The notes beneath the pieces are model-generated. The model ran no database searches, had not been told where the DNA came from, and saw nothing but the letters and a program-made list of their open reading frames with translations. A program made the translations under genes and the position numbers. From assembly GCF_000559085.1 (NCBI RefSeq), contig NZ_JALN02000001.1, positions 4,402,001-4,466,000 on the forward strand: a stretch of DNA of 64,000 nucleotides, written 5' to 3'. The stretch is from Mycolicibacterium aromaticivorans JS19b1 = JCM 16368. Lineage in GTDB: Bacteria; Actinomycetota; Actinomycetes; Mycobacteriales; Mycobacteriaceae. Shown piece by piece: positions 38,475-45,615 of the stretch (positions are counted from its first letter, which is position 1; each line of letters begins with the position of its first letter).

Positions 38475-40658
38475 TCACTGCGCGCTTTTTCCGTTGGCTT
38501 TTCCGTTGTGGCCGCTCTGACCTGCCTTGCCGCCGTTGCCTGCGGCGCCCCCGTTCGCACCTTTACCGCCGCGGGCGTTGCCGTCGGTCGGGGCAGTCGC
38601 GTCGCCGCCGGCGCCACCGGTGCCGCCGGTGCCGCCGAAGATTCCGCCGTAACCGCCCTCGCCACCGCCACCGCCGGTGGCGATCTTGGTGGGATCCTCA
38701 GTGGTCGCCTTGCCGCCGGTGCCGCCGCGGCCCCCGGAACCCATGATCAGCGCGCCTTGACCGCCGGGCCCGGCGACGCCGCCCTTGGCGTTTCCGTTTG
38801 TGCTGGTCGCGTTCCCGCCGTTGCCGCCGCTGCCGCCGGTGCCCAGCACTGTTGTCGGGCCGGTCGGGTTGTTGCCGCCGGCACCGCCGTTGCCGCCGAC
38901 CGCATCGCCATAGGTGGTGCTGGATTTACCCCCGCTGCCGCCGTAACCACCTGTGCCGGTGATCGCCAGGCCGCCGGTACCGCCCCGACCGCCCGTCGCC
39001 CTGGTGTAGTTGGTTCCCGTCGCCTCGCCGCCGTCGCCTGCGCCGCCGCCGGTGCCCAGCCGGGTGTTCCCGCCGTTGCCGCCGTTGCCTCCGGTGGCGT
39101 AACTGAAGGGCTGCGGATCATAAGGACTGTTCGTGTCGGGGGGCTGGACGAAAAGGTTGTTGGAGCTTGCGGCGCCACCGTCGCCCCCGCTGCCGCCGGT
39201 ACCCGCGGTGGACGATCCGCCGGCACCTCCGTTGCCACCCGTGGACACGCCTTGGTCGGCCGTGCTGTTGCCGCCGGCGCCACCTCTGCCCGCCGTGCCG
39301 AGCGTGGTGGTTCCGCCGTTACCGCCGTTACCGGCCTTGCTGAGCGCCTGGTACTTGGTGGCCGTGGAGTCCGCGTTGCCACCGGATCCACCCGTGCCCC
39401 CGATACCGACGCTTGACGAGCCACCCGCACCGCCGTTGCCGCCCAACGCGGTCCACGTTCGGGAGGTGCCGTTACCGCCACTGCCGCCGTCGCCGCCGCC
39501 GCTCAGCCATGAGGATCCGCCGGCGCCGCCCGCGCCGGCATAGCTGATCTCGTTGTCGGACTTGGCATTTCCGCCAGTTCCGCCGCTACCGCCGGGGCCG
39601 AAGATGCCGCGGCCGCCTGCGCCGGCCTTGCCGCCGTTGCCATTGGCGTTCACAGCCTCGCCGGCACCGCCTGCGCCGCCGGCCCCGCCCGCGTTCAGGG
39701 AGCCGCCACCGGCGCCGCCGGCGCCGCCGGTTCCTGCGGCGTTGACGCCCGTGCCGCTACCGCCGTCGCCGCCGCGGCCACCGACACCGAAGGTCGCGTG
39801 GCCGCCGGCCCCACCTTTTCCGCCGGTGGCAAACCCGGAGGAGGTATCGGAGGCGTCGCCGCCCCGGCCGCCGTTGCCGCCGTTGCCGAAGATGGCGCCC
39901 CCCGCGCCGCCGTTGCCGCCGGCCGCACCCGTCTCGCTGACGGCGTAGCCGGTGTTGACGTCTTGACCGCCGCCACCGCCGTTGCCGCCGTTGCCGAAGA
40001 GTGCGCCGCCCGCGCCGCCGTTGCCGCCGGCAGTCGCTGCGTACTTGAGGTTCCCATTGGTGTCGTAGAACGACGCCGCACCGTCGCCACCGTCGCCGCC
40101 GTTACCGCCGAAGAGGCCGCCCCGGCCACCGTTGCCGCCGACTGTCGGTGCGGCCAGCGGGTTTCCGCCGTCGTCGGCCGCTCCGTCGCCGCTGCCGCCG
40201 TCACCGCCGTTGCCGAAGAACAGCCCTGCGCTGCCGCCATTGCCACCGTGCATGCCGTTGCCGCCGTTGCCCCACAGCAGGCCGCCGTTGCCACCATTGC
40301 AGGCTGCGCCCGTGCAGTCATACGGCGCGTCGATACCGTTTCCGATCAGCCACCCACCCGGACCGACGATGGGCCGGATGTTCGGTTTGGCAGGGGCGGT
40401 GATCGTGGCGCCGGCCGTCGAGGATGCATTCGAGTTGTGGTCGAGCAACCACAATTGGTCGTCAGAGGCGTTCGCGGGGCTCTGCGGTGCTAAGACGAAC
40501 TCAGTCGACATCAAGGCCACGGCGGGGTGCGAGGCCTCGGTCGAGGGGGAACTGAGTGCGACGGCGAGGCCGCCGGTTAACGCTGTCCCAGCAAGGACTG
40601 AATAGGTCGCGACAGGCAGAACCAATTTTCGACATTGCGCAGAGCGGCGTTCGGCCAC
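38475..40658 (-). CDS. exported PGRS-like Gly-rich repeat protein, copy 2
   Basis: A 727-residue paralogue of the copy 1 PGRS protein. Its N-terminal hydrophobic segment (residues 11-36) precedes the conserved module VALMSTEFVLAP, DDQLWLLDHNSNAS, RPIVGPGGWLIGNG and DCTGAACNGG (Cys115, Cys120), then PGRS repeats from about residue 121. Both copies end with a short SGH tail (GQSGHNG here, GRSGHDG in copy 1). The GTG start is set by GGGGGGA about 6 nt upstream and by the copy 1 start. No PE domain or WxG motif precedes the repeats, so export would be by a signal peptide rather than the usual type VII PE route (inference). Confidence 0.82.
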   Translation of the reverse strand: MAERRSAQCRKLVLPVATYSVLAGTALTGGLAVALSSPSTEASHPAVALMSTEFVLAPQSPANASDDQLWLLDHNSNASSTAGATITAPAKPNIRPIVGPGGWLIGNGIDAPYDCTGAACNGGNGGLLWGNGGNGMHGGNGGSAGLFFGNGGDGGSGDGAADDGGNPLAAPTVGGNGGRGGLFGGNGGDGGDGAASFYDTNGNLKYAATAGGNGGAGGALFGNGGNGGGGGQDVNTGYAVSETGAAGGNGGAGGAIFGNGGNGGRGGDASDTSSGFATGGKGGAGGHATFGVGGRGGDGGSGTGVNAAGTGGAGGAGGGSLNAGGAGGAGGAGEAVNANGNGGKAGAGGRGIFGPGGSGGTGGNAKSDNEISYAGAGGAGGSSWLSGGGDGGSGGNGTSRTWTALGGNGGAGGSSSVGIGGTGGSGGNADSTATKYQALSKAGNGGNGGTTTLGTAGRGGAGGNSTADQGVSTGGNGGAGGSSTAGTGGSGGDGGAASSNNLFVQPPDTNSPYDPQPFSYATGGNGGNGGNTRLGTGGGAGDGGEATGTNYTRATGGRGGTGGLAITGTGGYGGSGGKSSTTYGDAVGGNGGAGGNNPTGPTTVLGTGGSGGNGGNATSTNGNAKGGVAGPGGQGALIMGSGGRGGTGGKATTEDPTKIATGGGGGEGGYGGIFGGTGGTGGAGGDATAPTDGNARGGKGANGGAAGNGGKAGQSGHNGKANGKSAQ
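38520..40298 (-). repeat. PGRS repeat region, copy 2
   Basis: About 1.8 kb of imperfect GC-rich repeats encoding GGxGG units, with the same organisation as the copy 1 tract but longer and with different spacers such as NLKYAATAGG and TSSGFATGG. The two tracts are separated by the copy 2 protease gene and are in direct orientation, so unequal exchange could delete or amplify one cassette. Confidence 0.85.
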
Positions 40659-40730
40659 GCTAAATCCCCCCGTGTATGCAATCTTCGCTGAAACCGTCAG
40701 AATTTGCTGACAGCTCACAGACGCAAACGT

Positions 40731-40759
40731 AAGTTAGTTTAGGTAAAGAGCGGAGTCAA
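40731..40759 (-). promoter_or_regulatory. promoter of PGRS-protease cassette 2
   Basis: Minus strand: TTGACT (40759-40754), 17 nt, TAACTT (40736-40731), about 72 nt before the GTG. It is identical in both hexamers and spacing to the cassette 1 promoter. Shared leader segments follow, such as TTGC-A/G-TCT and GCAAA-Y-TTCT. The remaining gap up to the amine oxidase stop (40760-40886) shows no gene. Confidence 0.66.
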
Positions 40760-40886
40760 GGGTTTGGCCGGTCGCGTCGGCCTGCGCAGGCGATCGCGAT
40801 CACCGACCGTGCGCGGGAGCTCCGACTGGTGATCGATCGCCGGCGGTTGGTCTCGCTACCGCCAAATGCTTTGGCAGTCAATACTA

Positions 40887-42248
40887 TTAGGCGAACGCCG
40901 GCTCCTTCGCCATGACTTCCTTGGCCGCGCGTTCTCCGGAGCGCACCGCACCGTCCACCCAGCCGTGCATGACTCCGGATGTCTCGGTGCCCGCCCAGTG
41001 GATTCGGCCGCAGGGCTCGGTGATCGCCGGCCCGAATTCGGTGAGCACACCTGGCGGGCAATGACTGAGCATTCCTCCGCCGGAATATCGTTCGACGCTC
41101 CAGTCCTGGTCGAGGTAGGCCACCGGGGTGGCGGCCCGTTGACCGAAGCGCTCCACCAGCTGGGCCAGCACATCCTTCTTGCGTGCGTCCGGATCCATCT
41201 TTGAATACCGGCGGCCCTCGGGGCCTTCGGTGATCACACACATCACCCCGGGCCGCGGCGCGTCGGTGGAGGCGTCGATGGTCAGCGTCGCCAGCGTTCC
41301 GGGTGCGAAAGTCTGGCCCGTCAGCCCGTCTTGTCGCCAGAACGGCTCGTCGTACACGATGTTGATCTTCACGACGGCACCACTTGGGATGCGCTGATGC
41401 AGGAAGGCCCGGTCCACCGGAAGCATCGGCTCGTAGCAGATGTGGCTGGCGATCGCGATCGGTACCGCCACGATCACCCGGTGCGCCCGCACGCTCCTGC
41501 CGTCGGCCTCGACAGTGACACCGTCGCCGTCCTGAATGATCCGCCGCACAGGCTGATTCAGATGCAGCGAGCCCCCGAGCGCGGCGGCCATTTTGCCGGA
41601 CACCGCCCCCATGCCGCCGACGATGCGGGAATCCTGCGACCCGTCCTTGATGCCGAGCACGAACGATGGGCCGCCGCCGGACGCCAGCTGGCGGAGCACG
41701 AACAACATCGACGTCTCCGACGCTGCCGATGTGTACAGGCCGGCAATCGCCGCTTCAAGCAAGGCGTGTGCGGGCTTGGAGAGGGTGCGGTCGATGAGCC
41801 AGGACGCGTAGGTGATGCGGTCGAGCTTGTCGGCGTTCTTGGCTTCCCACGGCGCCTCGAGGGGGATCGTCTTGCACAGCCGGGTCAGGTCCAGGAAAAC
41901 CGCGCCCATGTTGAGCGCCGCCCAGGGACTCATCGTCAACGGGATGGTCCCCTCATAGCGATAGTGCTTGCCGTCGACGAGCATCATCGCTTCGCCATCG
42001 GTGTACTGCTTGTAGCTGCCGACGCCAAATTCCTTCATCAACCCGTAGATGGCATCTTGGCCCGGTCCTATCCAGGCGCCGCCCCGGTCGATCCAGATAC
42101 CGTCCGGGCCCTCGACGGTGAAGGTGCGACCGCCGACGCGATCACGGGCTTCCAACAGGGCCACCGATCGGCCCGCCTGTCTGAGTCGCAAGGCAGCAGT
42201 CAGCCCGGCAAAGCCTGCGCCGACCACGCAGAAATCCACATCGGCCAT
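40887..42248 (-). CDS. flavin monoamine oxidase family protein
   Basis: A 453-residue FAD enzyme. The N-terminal dinucleotide fold is VVGAGFAGLTAALRLRQAGR, then LEARDRVGGRTFT, the GG-doublet typical of amine oxidases. The C-terminal FAD-binding end is HWAGTETSGVMHGWVDGAVR. It oxidises primary or polyamine-type amines to aldehydes with H2O2 release; the exact substrate is unknown. The M. tuberculosis relative is AofH (Rv3170). There is no signal peptide. It is divergent from the membrane hydrolase-like gene (85-nt gap). Confidence 0.9.
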   Translation of the reverse strand: MADVDFCVVGAGFAGLTAALRLRQAGRSVALLEARDRVGGRTFTVEGPDGIWIDRGGAWIGPGQDAIYGLMKEFGVGSYKQYTDGEAMMLVDGKHYRYEGTIPLTMSPWAALNMGAVFLDLTRLCKTIPLEAPWEAKNADKLDRITYASWLIDRTLSKPAHALLEAAIAGLYTSAASETSMLFVLRQLASGGGPSFVLGIKDGSQDSRIVGGMGAVSGKMAAALGGSLHLNQPVRRIIQDGDGVTVEADGRSVRAHRVIVAVPIAIASHICYEPMLPVDRAFLHQRIPSGAVVKINIVYDEPFWRQDGLTGQTFAPGTLATLTIDASTDAPRPGVMCVITEGPEGRRYSKMDPDARKKDVLAQLVERFGQRAATPVAYLDQDWSVERYSGGGMLSHCPPGVLTEFGPAITEPCGRIHWAGTETSGVMHGWVDGAVRSGERAAKEVMAKEPAFA

Positions 42249-42333
42249 GGCTCATGGTGCGCTTCGCTGTATACATCCGGTGAGCGTTTGGCAAAGTATT
42301 GACCTGCCCGCCGCACGGTCCCCCGGGAGGACG

Positions 42334-43704
42334 ATGAGCATCGACGAATCGGTACGAACCGCCGTGGTGTTCGTGCACGGTTTGCTCGAACGCCGACCAA
42401 TGGATGTCCTCGACTTATTGGCGAAGACGGCGTTGACGCCGGACGGCGACCGATGGGAGTACACCCCGCAGCCGATGGAGATCACGGACTCGTACGAGGC
42501 GCGCCGCTACGCCGCGCCGTCGGGCGTCGATCTCTATGAGTACGACTGGTCGTTCCTGATGGTGAACGGCCGGTATGCGGGCTTCATCCCCGCCCTGGCG
42601 CGGGTGTTGATACGTCGCCCCCGTCACGTGCCCGACGAGTTGTTCGGCATCTGGCGTGTGGTCGTTCTGACCGTGCTCATCCCGCTGGCCGTCATCGTCG
42701 CGCTGTTCGTCGTCGGTGGCTATTTCCTGCATACCGGGGTGGCCGGCTGGATCATCGGCGTCGCCACCAGCGTAGTGGTCCTGACTGTCGCGGTGGCCGT
42801 GTTCCGCCTTCTCCCACGAGCGTTGACCCGCAGCTTCTTGACCACGGGCTTCGTCAACGTCGCGCGCTACTTCGACATAGCACCGGAATCGCACGCCGCG
42901 AGGCGCGCGATCCGCGGCGGGCTCGTTGACCTGTTGTACACGCTGCAGCAGGGGCATTATGCGCGGGTGGTCGTGGTAGGGCACGGCATCGGCGGTTACA
43001 TCGCCTATGACGCCCTCACCACGTTGTGGGCCGAGATGCACGAGCTGCGGGCCGCTTCAGGTCCGGCGCCGAGCCGGTCGACGGAGGCTGACGACTCGAC
43101 CGAGGACTTCCAACGCCAGCAATTCTGCCGCTGGCAGGACCTCCGGAGGCTGGGAAACCCATGGCGGATAACTGATTTCGTGACCGTCGGCACGCCGATG
43201 GCGTTAGCCGACGTGTTCGTGGCCAGGCCGCCGATCCTCAGCGGCTGCGGTCGCGTCGACGGGCGGCGCGCACTGTTCGGCTCGTTGATCCGCCGGGGTG
43301 TGGTGTGTAGTTGTCCGCCGCTGGACCATGATTCCGGGGAGTCGACGACGTTGGGTGGCCTGTCGCCGTTCGCAGTGACCCGCTGGACGAACATCTGGTT
43401 CCCGGTGCGGCGGGGCGCGATTCGCGGCGACTGGTTCGCCGGGGCGCTGGCGCCGTTGTTCGGAACAGGCGTCCGCGATATCGCCGTCAGCGGCAGTCTC
43501 CCCGAACGGCTGACCCCCGGGCTCGCGCACACCCGGTATTTCAAGTATCCCGAGAAGGACGCTGACGGTGACTTGGCGTTCGAGCTTCGGAAAGCCCTTG
43601 CCCTCGAGGATCATTCGGGACTGGATGTGTCTGTCGGCGCGCCCGACCCCGATCCCGCGACCGTCGGCCGGCTGGTGTACCGGTCATGGCAACGCAGTAT
43701 GTGA
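42334..43704 (+). CDS. membrane-anchored alpha/beta hydrolase-like protein
   Basis: A 456-residue protein with a hydrolase-like opening AVVFVHGLLERRPMDVLDLL (HG oxyanion motif), two adjacent transmembrane helices (about residues 105-155, VVLTVLIPLAVIVALFVVGG and after) and a second hydrolase-like block, VVVVGHGIGGYIAYDAL. In active serine hydrolases this elbow is GxSxG; here Gly replaces the Ser, so the usual nucleophile is missing. The start at 42334 follows GGGAGG; longer frames to 42049 run antisense to the amine oxidase. Function is unknown; a non-catalytic or atypical role should be considered. Confidence 0.7.
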   Translation: MSIDESVRTAVVFVHGLLERRPMDVLDLLAKTALTPDGDRWEYTPQPMEITDSYEARRYAAPSGVDLYEYDWSFLMVNGRYAGFIPALARVLIRRPRHVPDELFGIWRVVVLTVLIPLAVIVALFVVGGYFLHTGVAGWIIGVATSVVVLTVAVAVFRLLPRALTRSFLTTGFVNVARYFDIAPESHAARRAIRGGLVDLLYTLQQGHYARVVVVGHGIGGYIAYDALTTLWAEMHELRAASGPAPSRSTEADDSTEDFQRQQFCRWQDLRRLGNPWRITDFVTVGTPMALADVFVARPPILSGCGRVDGRRALFGSLIRRGVVCSCPPLDHDSGESTTLGGLSPFAVTRWTNIWFPVRRGAIRGDWFAGALAPLFGTGVRDIAVSGSLPERLTPGLAHTRYFKYPEKDADGDLAFELRKALALEDHSGLDVSVGAPDPDPATVGRLVYRSWQRSM

Positions 43705-43751
43705 TACCAGGTGTTGGCTCCGCCCATCGAGCCTGGGCCCCGTAGCCCGCG

Positions 43752-44426
43752 CTACGAGGAGCGGTTGCCGCGCTTGCTGCCGCCCTTGCCGGCCGCCGCT
43801 GCGGCCGACGCCGTCGGCTTCTTGGCGCCGCGGACTTTTGCAGCCCCCGGGCCAGGAGCCGTCCGGCCGCTCGACGCAATGGAGCGCCCGGTGCCGCTGG
43901 TGGCCCGTGCGGGTGTCGCGACGCGGCCGGCCGCCTTGATCTGCGCCTGCGCCGAGGAGGAGGCGCTGCAACTCTGGCCGGCGAAACACACCGGGAACTT
44001 CGGCACTCTCGGGACCTGGAACACCCTCAGCACCGGATTGACGAGGTCGGCGAAGCCGTTCCAGGCGTAGGCGGTCGCCGCGAATGCCACGACAAGGCCG
44101 CTGAGCCCGATGGCCGCAAGACCGGGGCCCGCACCGAGACCGAGACTGTTGAGGTACTCCAGGATCGAGGCCGCGAAGGCGAGGAAGTCCGGGGGCGCGG
44201 TGGTGCTGTTGGCGGCCTGGCTCGACGATGTCGAGCGGGGCGCCGCCGTCGCGACGACGGCGCTGACGGCGGTCACATCGACGGACGCCAACGCGACCGG
44301 ATGCACTTCATTGCGCGGGATCGAGGCATTCGGCGGCACTGTCACCAGACCTAGGGCAACGATTGCGGCGGCGGCTGCCGCGGCATACGGACGGACAACC
44401 CTGCTCTGGAGTTCTGGGCGCATCAT
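43752..44426 (-). CDS. secreted Ala/Ser-rich protein of unknown function
   Basis: A 224-residue protein. A signal-peptide-like N-terminus (VVRPYAAAAAAAIVALGLVT) is followed by VHPVALASVDVTAVSAVVA, a membrane-type segment near residues 105-125 (GLAAIGLSGLVVAFAATAYA), two Cys (FPVCFAGQSCSA) and a basic Ala/Ser/Gly-rich tail. AAAGGTG precedes the tandem ATGATG start. No family is recognised. The motif VALASVD resembles the mature N-termini of the PGRS proteins nearby (VALMSTE, VQLTSIE). The plus-strand gene at 44561 is divergent, 134 nt away, and no clear promoter is seen there. Confidence 0.6.
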   Translation of the reverse strand: MMRPELQSRVVRPYAAAAAAAIVALGLVTVPPNASIPRNEVHPVALASVDVTAVSAVVATAAPRSTSSSQAANSTTAPPDFLAFAASILEYLNSLGLGAGPGLAAIGLSGLVVAFAATAYAWNGFADLVNPVLRVFQVPRVPKFPVCFAGQSCSASSSAQAQIKAAGRVATPARATSGTGRSIASSGRTAPGPGAAKVRGAKKPTASAAAAAGKGGSKRGNRSS

Positions 44427-44560
44427 CACCTTTGGTCGTCGGCCCCCTACGGCGAATCGATCATGACACCGGCGCATCCGCCCTGAGTCGATTTCCCGAA
44501 CAATATTTGCGCGCCCGTCAGTCCCGTTTGGGCGCTCAGCGAAGTGGACATGATGGGACG

Positions 44561-45271
44561 GTGAAACTGCTTCCGACCCCCGACGTGGCGCTGGCCGACT
44601 CCGACGTCGAAGACGCACTGGGCCGGGCCGTCGCGGTCATCAATCCGCTGCTCGATGTGTTGTGGTGGACCGACCCGCTCGGAATCAAGCGCCAAGACCC
44701 GCCGAACGTCGTCTCCCGGGTCCTCAATGCGGCCGATGTGCCCGGCACCTTGGCCTGGGACGATCTGGACACCGATGACCGGATCGCGTGGTGGGTGTGG
44801 CGGGTCGGGGCGCTGAACACCGTCGTGGTGGCGGTGCCCGGGCTGCTGGGAGTCATCGGACGACGACTGCCGATCCAGGACCTCCTCGGCTTCGCCAACC
44901 AAGCCATCGTGCTGTGTGCCGTGGCCCGCGAACTGGGTGTCACCGACTACCGGCGCCAGACCCGGATGCTCGCCTCGGTGCTGTGCGAGCGGGATCTGGC
45001 GGTCGTGGTGCACGACCCGGACCGGGCCTCGGCGATGGCGATCCCGTTCACCCCGCAGGGCATCGCCTCGGCGGTCTGGAAATTGGTCGGAGTCCTCGAC
45101 GCCGTCGGCGACGAGCTCGGGAAGCGGCCGCACCCGCGTGCGCCGTTCCGGTATGTGGCCATGCTGCCCGGGCTGGGCGCGGTGGCCTCGTACCTCGGCG
45201 AAATCGGTGCCCTGTCCCGGGCCGCGAAGCGGGGGCGGAAGTGGGTTGACCAGCAAAAACCGCCCAGATAG
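44561..45271 (+). CDS. conserved hypothetical protein
   Basis: A 236-residue protein, beginning VKLLPTPDVALADSDVEDAL. A hydrophobic patch WWVWRVGALNTVVVAVPGLL (about residues 83-102) may be a membrane or buried segment. The rest is mixed alpha-helical (FANQAIVLCAVARELGVTDY) with a basic C-terminus. I recognise no domain. The GTG start is chosen because the frame upstream overlaps the antisense secreted gene and its promoter; the ribosome-binding site is weak. The end is marked by an 8-bp hairpin before tRNA-Gly. Position directly upstream of the tRNA pair is its only contextual clue. Confidence 0.65.
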   Translation: MKLLPTPDVALADSDVEDALGRAVAVINPLLDVLWWTDPLGIKRQDPPNVVSRVLNAADVPGTLAWDDLDTDDRIAWWVWRVGALNTVVVAVPGLLGVIGRRLPIQDLLGFANQAIVLCAVARELGVTDYRRQTRMLASVLCERDLAVVVHDPDRASAMAIPFTPQGIASAVWKLVGVLDAVGDELGKRPHPRAPFRYVAMLPGLGAVASYLGEIGALSRAAKRGRKWVDQQKPPR

Positions 45272-45278
45272 GGCGGTT
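45258..45278 (+). terminator. hairpin at the end of the hypothetical gene
   Basis: AACCGCCC (45258-45265), loop AGATA, GGGCGGTT (45271-45278): a perfect 8-bp stem spanning the stop codon. A short TTCGG follows rather than a T-run. It also lies just beyond the 3' end of the convergent tRNA-Gly and may serve both. Confidence 0.6.
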
Positions 45279-45281
45279 CGG

Positions 45282-45355
45282 TGGAGCGGGCGACGGGAAT
45301 CGAACCCGCGTAATCAGTTTGGAAGACTGAGGCTCTACCATTGAGCTACGCCCGC
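45282..45355 (-). tRNA. tRNA-Gly (anticodon UCC)
   Basis: The cloverleaf is read on the minus strand. The acceptor arm is GCGGGCG (45355-45349) paired with CGCCCGC (45292-45286). The D-arm is GTAGCTCAATGGTAGAGC, the anticodon loop CTTCCAA gives UCC, and the T-arm contains GGTTCGATTCC. The discriminator base is T (45285) and CCA is encoded (45284-45282). Confidence 0.95.
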
Positions 45356-45488
45356 GTGTTTGCGCGAGCCCAAATGTACCGGTCGACCTGATCAAATCCG
45401 AATCGGCCCACCTGGAAGCGCGTCGCCGAGGTCGATTGCCGCTGAGCAGGCATCGGGCCGTAGGATTCGGGCGCAAGAAATACAGCAC

Positions 45489-45562
45489 CGGGGTGTAGCG
45501 CAGCTTGGTAGCGCATCCGCTTTGGGAGCGGAAGGCCGCAGGTTCAAATCCTGTCACCCCGA
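45489..45562 (+). tRNA. tRNA-Pro (anticodon UGG)
   Basis: CGGGGTG (45489-45495) pairs with CACCCCG near the end. The D-arm is TAGCGCAGCTTGGTAGCGC, the anticodon stem-loop CCGCTTTGGGAGCGG gives UGG, and the T-arm is GCAGGTTCAAATCCTGT. The discriminator is A (45562); CCA is not encoded. The gene is divergent from tRNA-Gly and 53 nt upstream of tig. The same tRNA pair sits near tig in M. tuberculosis as I recall. Confidence 0.95.
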
Positions 45563-45615
45563 CACGCCCAACGAAGTCCCGCAACGAGAACAAGACTGAA
45601 CCGAGGAGTACCGCC

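Noticed and set aside
34641..40298. CRISPR-like or mobile repeat interpretation of the repeated DNA
   Set aside because: The repeats are imperfect, codon-phased and inside open frames encoding Gly-rich PGRS sequence; there are no constant repeats with unique spacers and no cas, transposase or integrase genes.
45505..45615. N-terminal extension of trigger factor by 37 codons
   Set aside because: It would be translated from within tRNA-Pro. The GTG at 45616 has a good ribosome-binding site and the family length.
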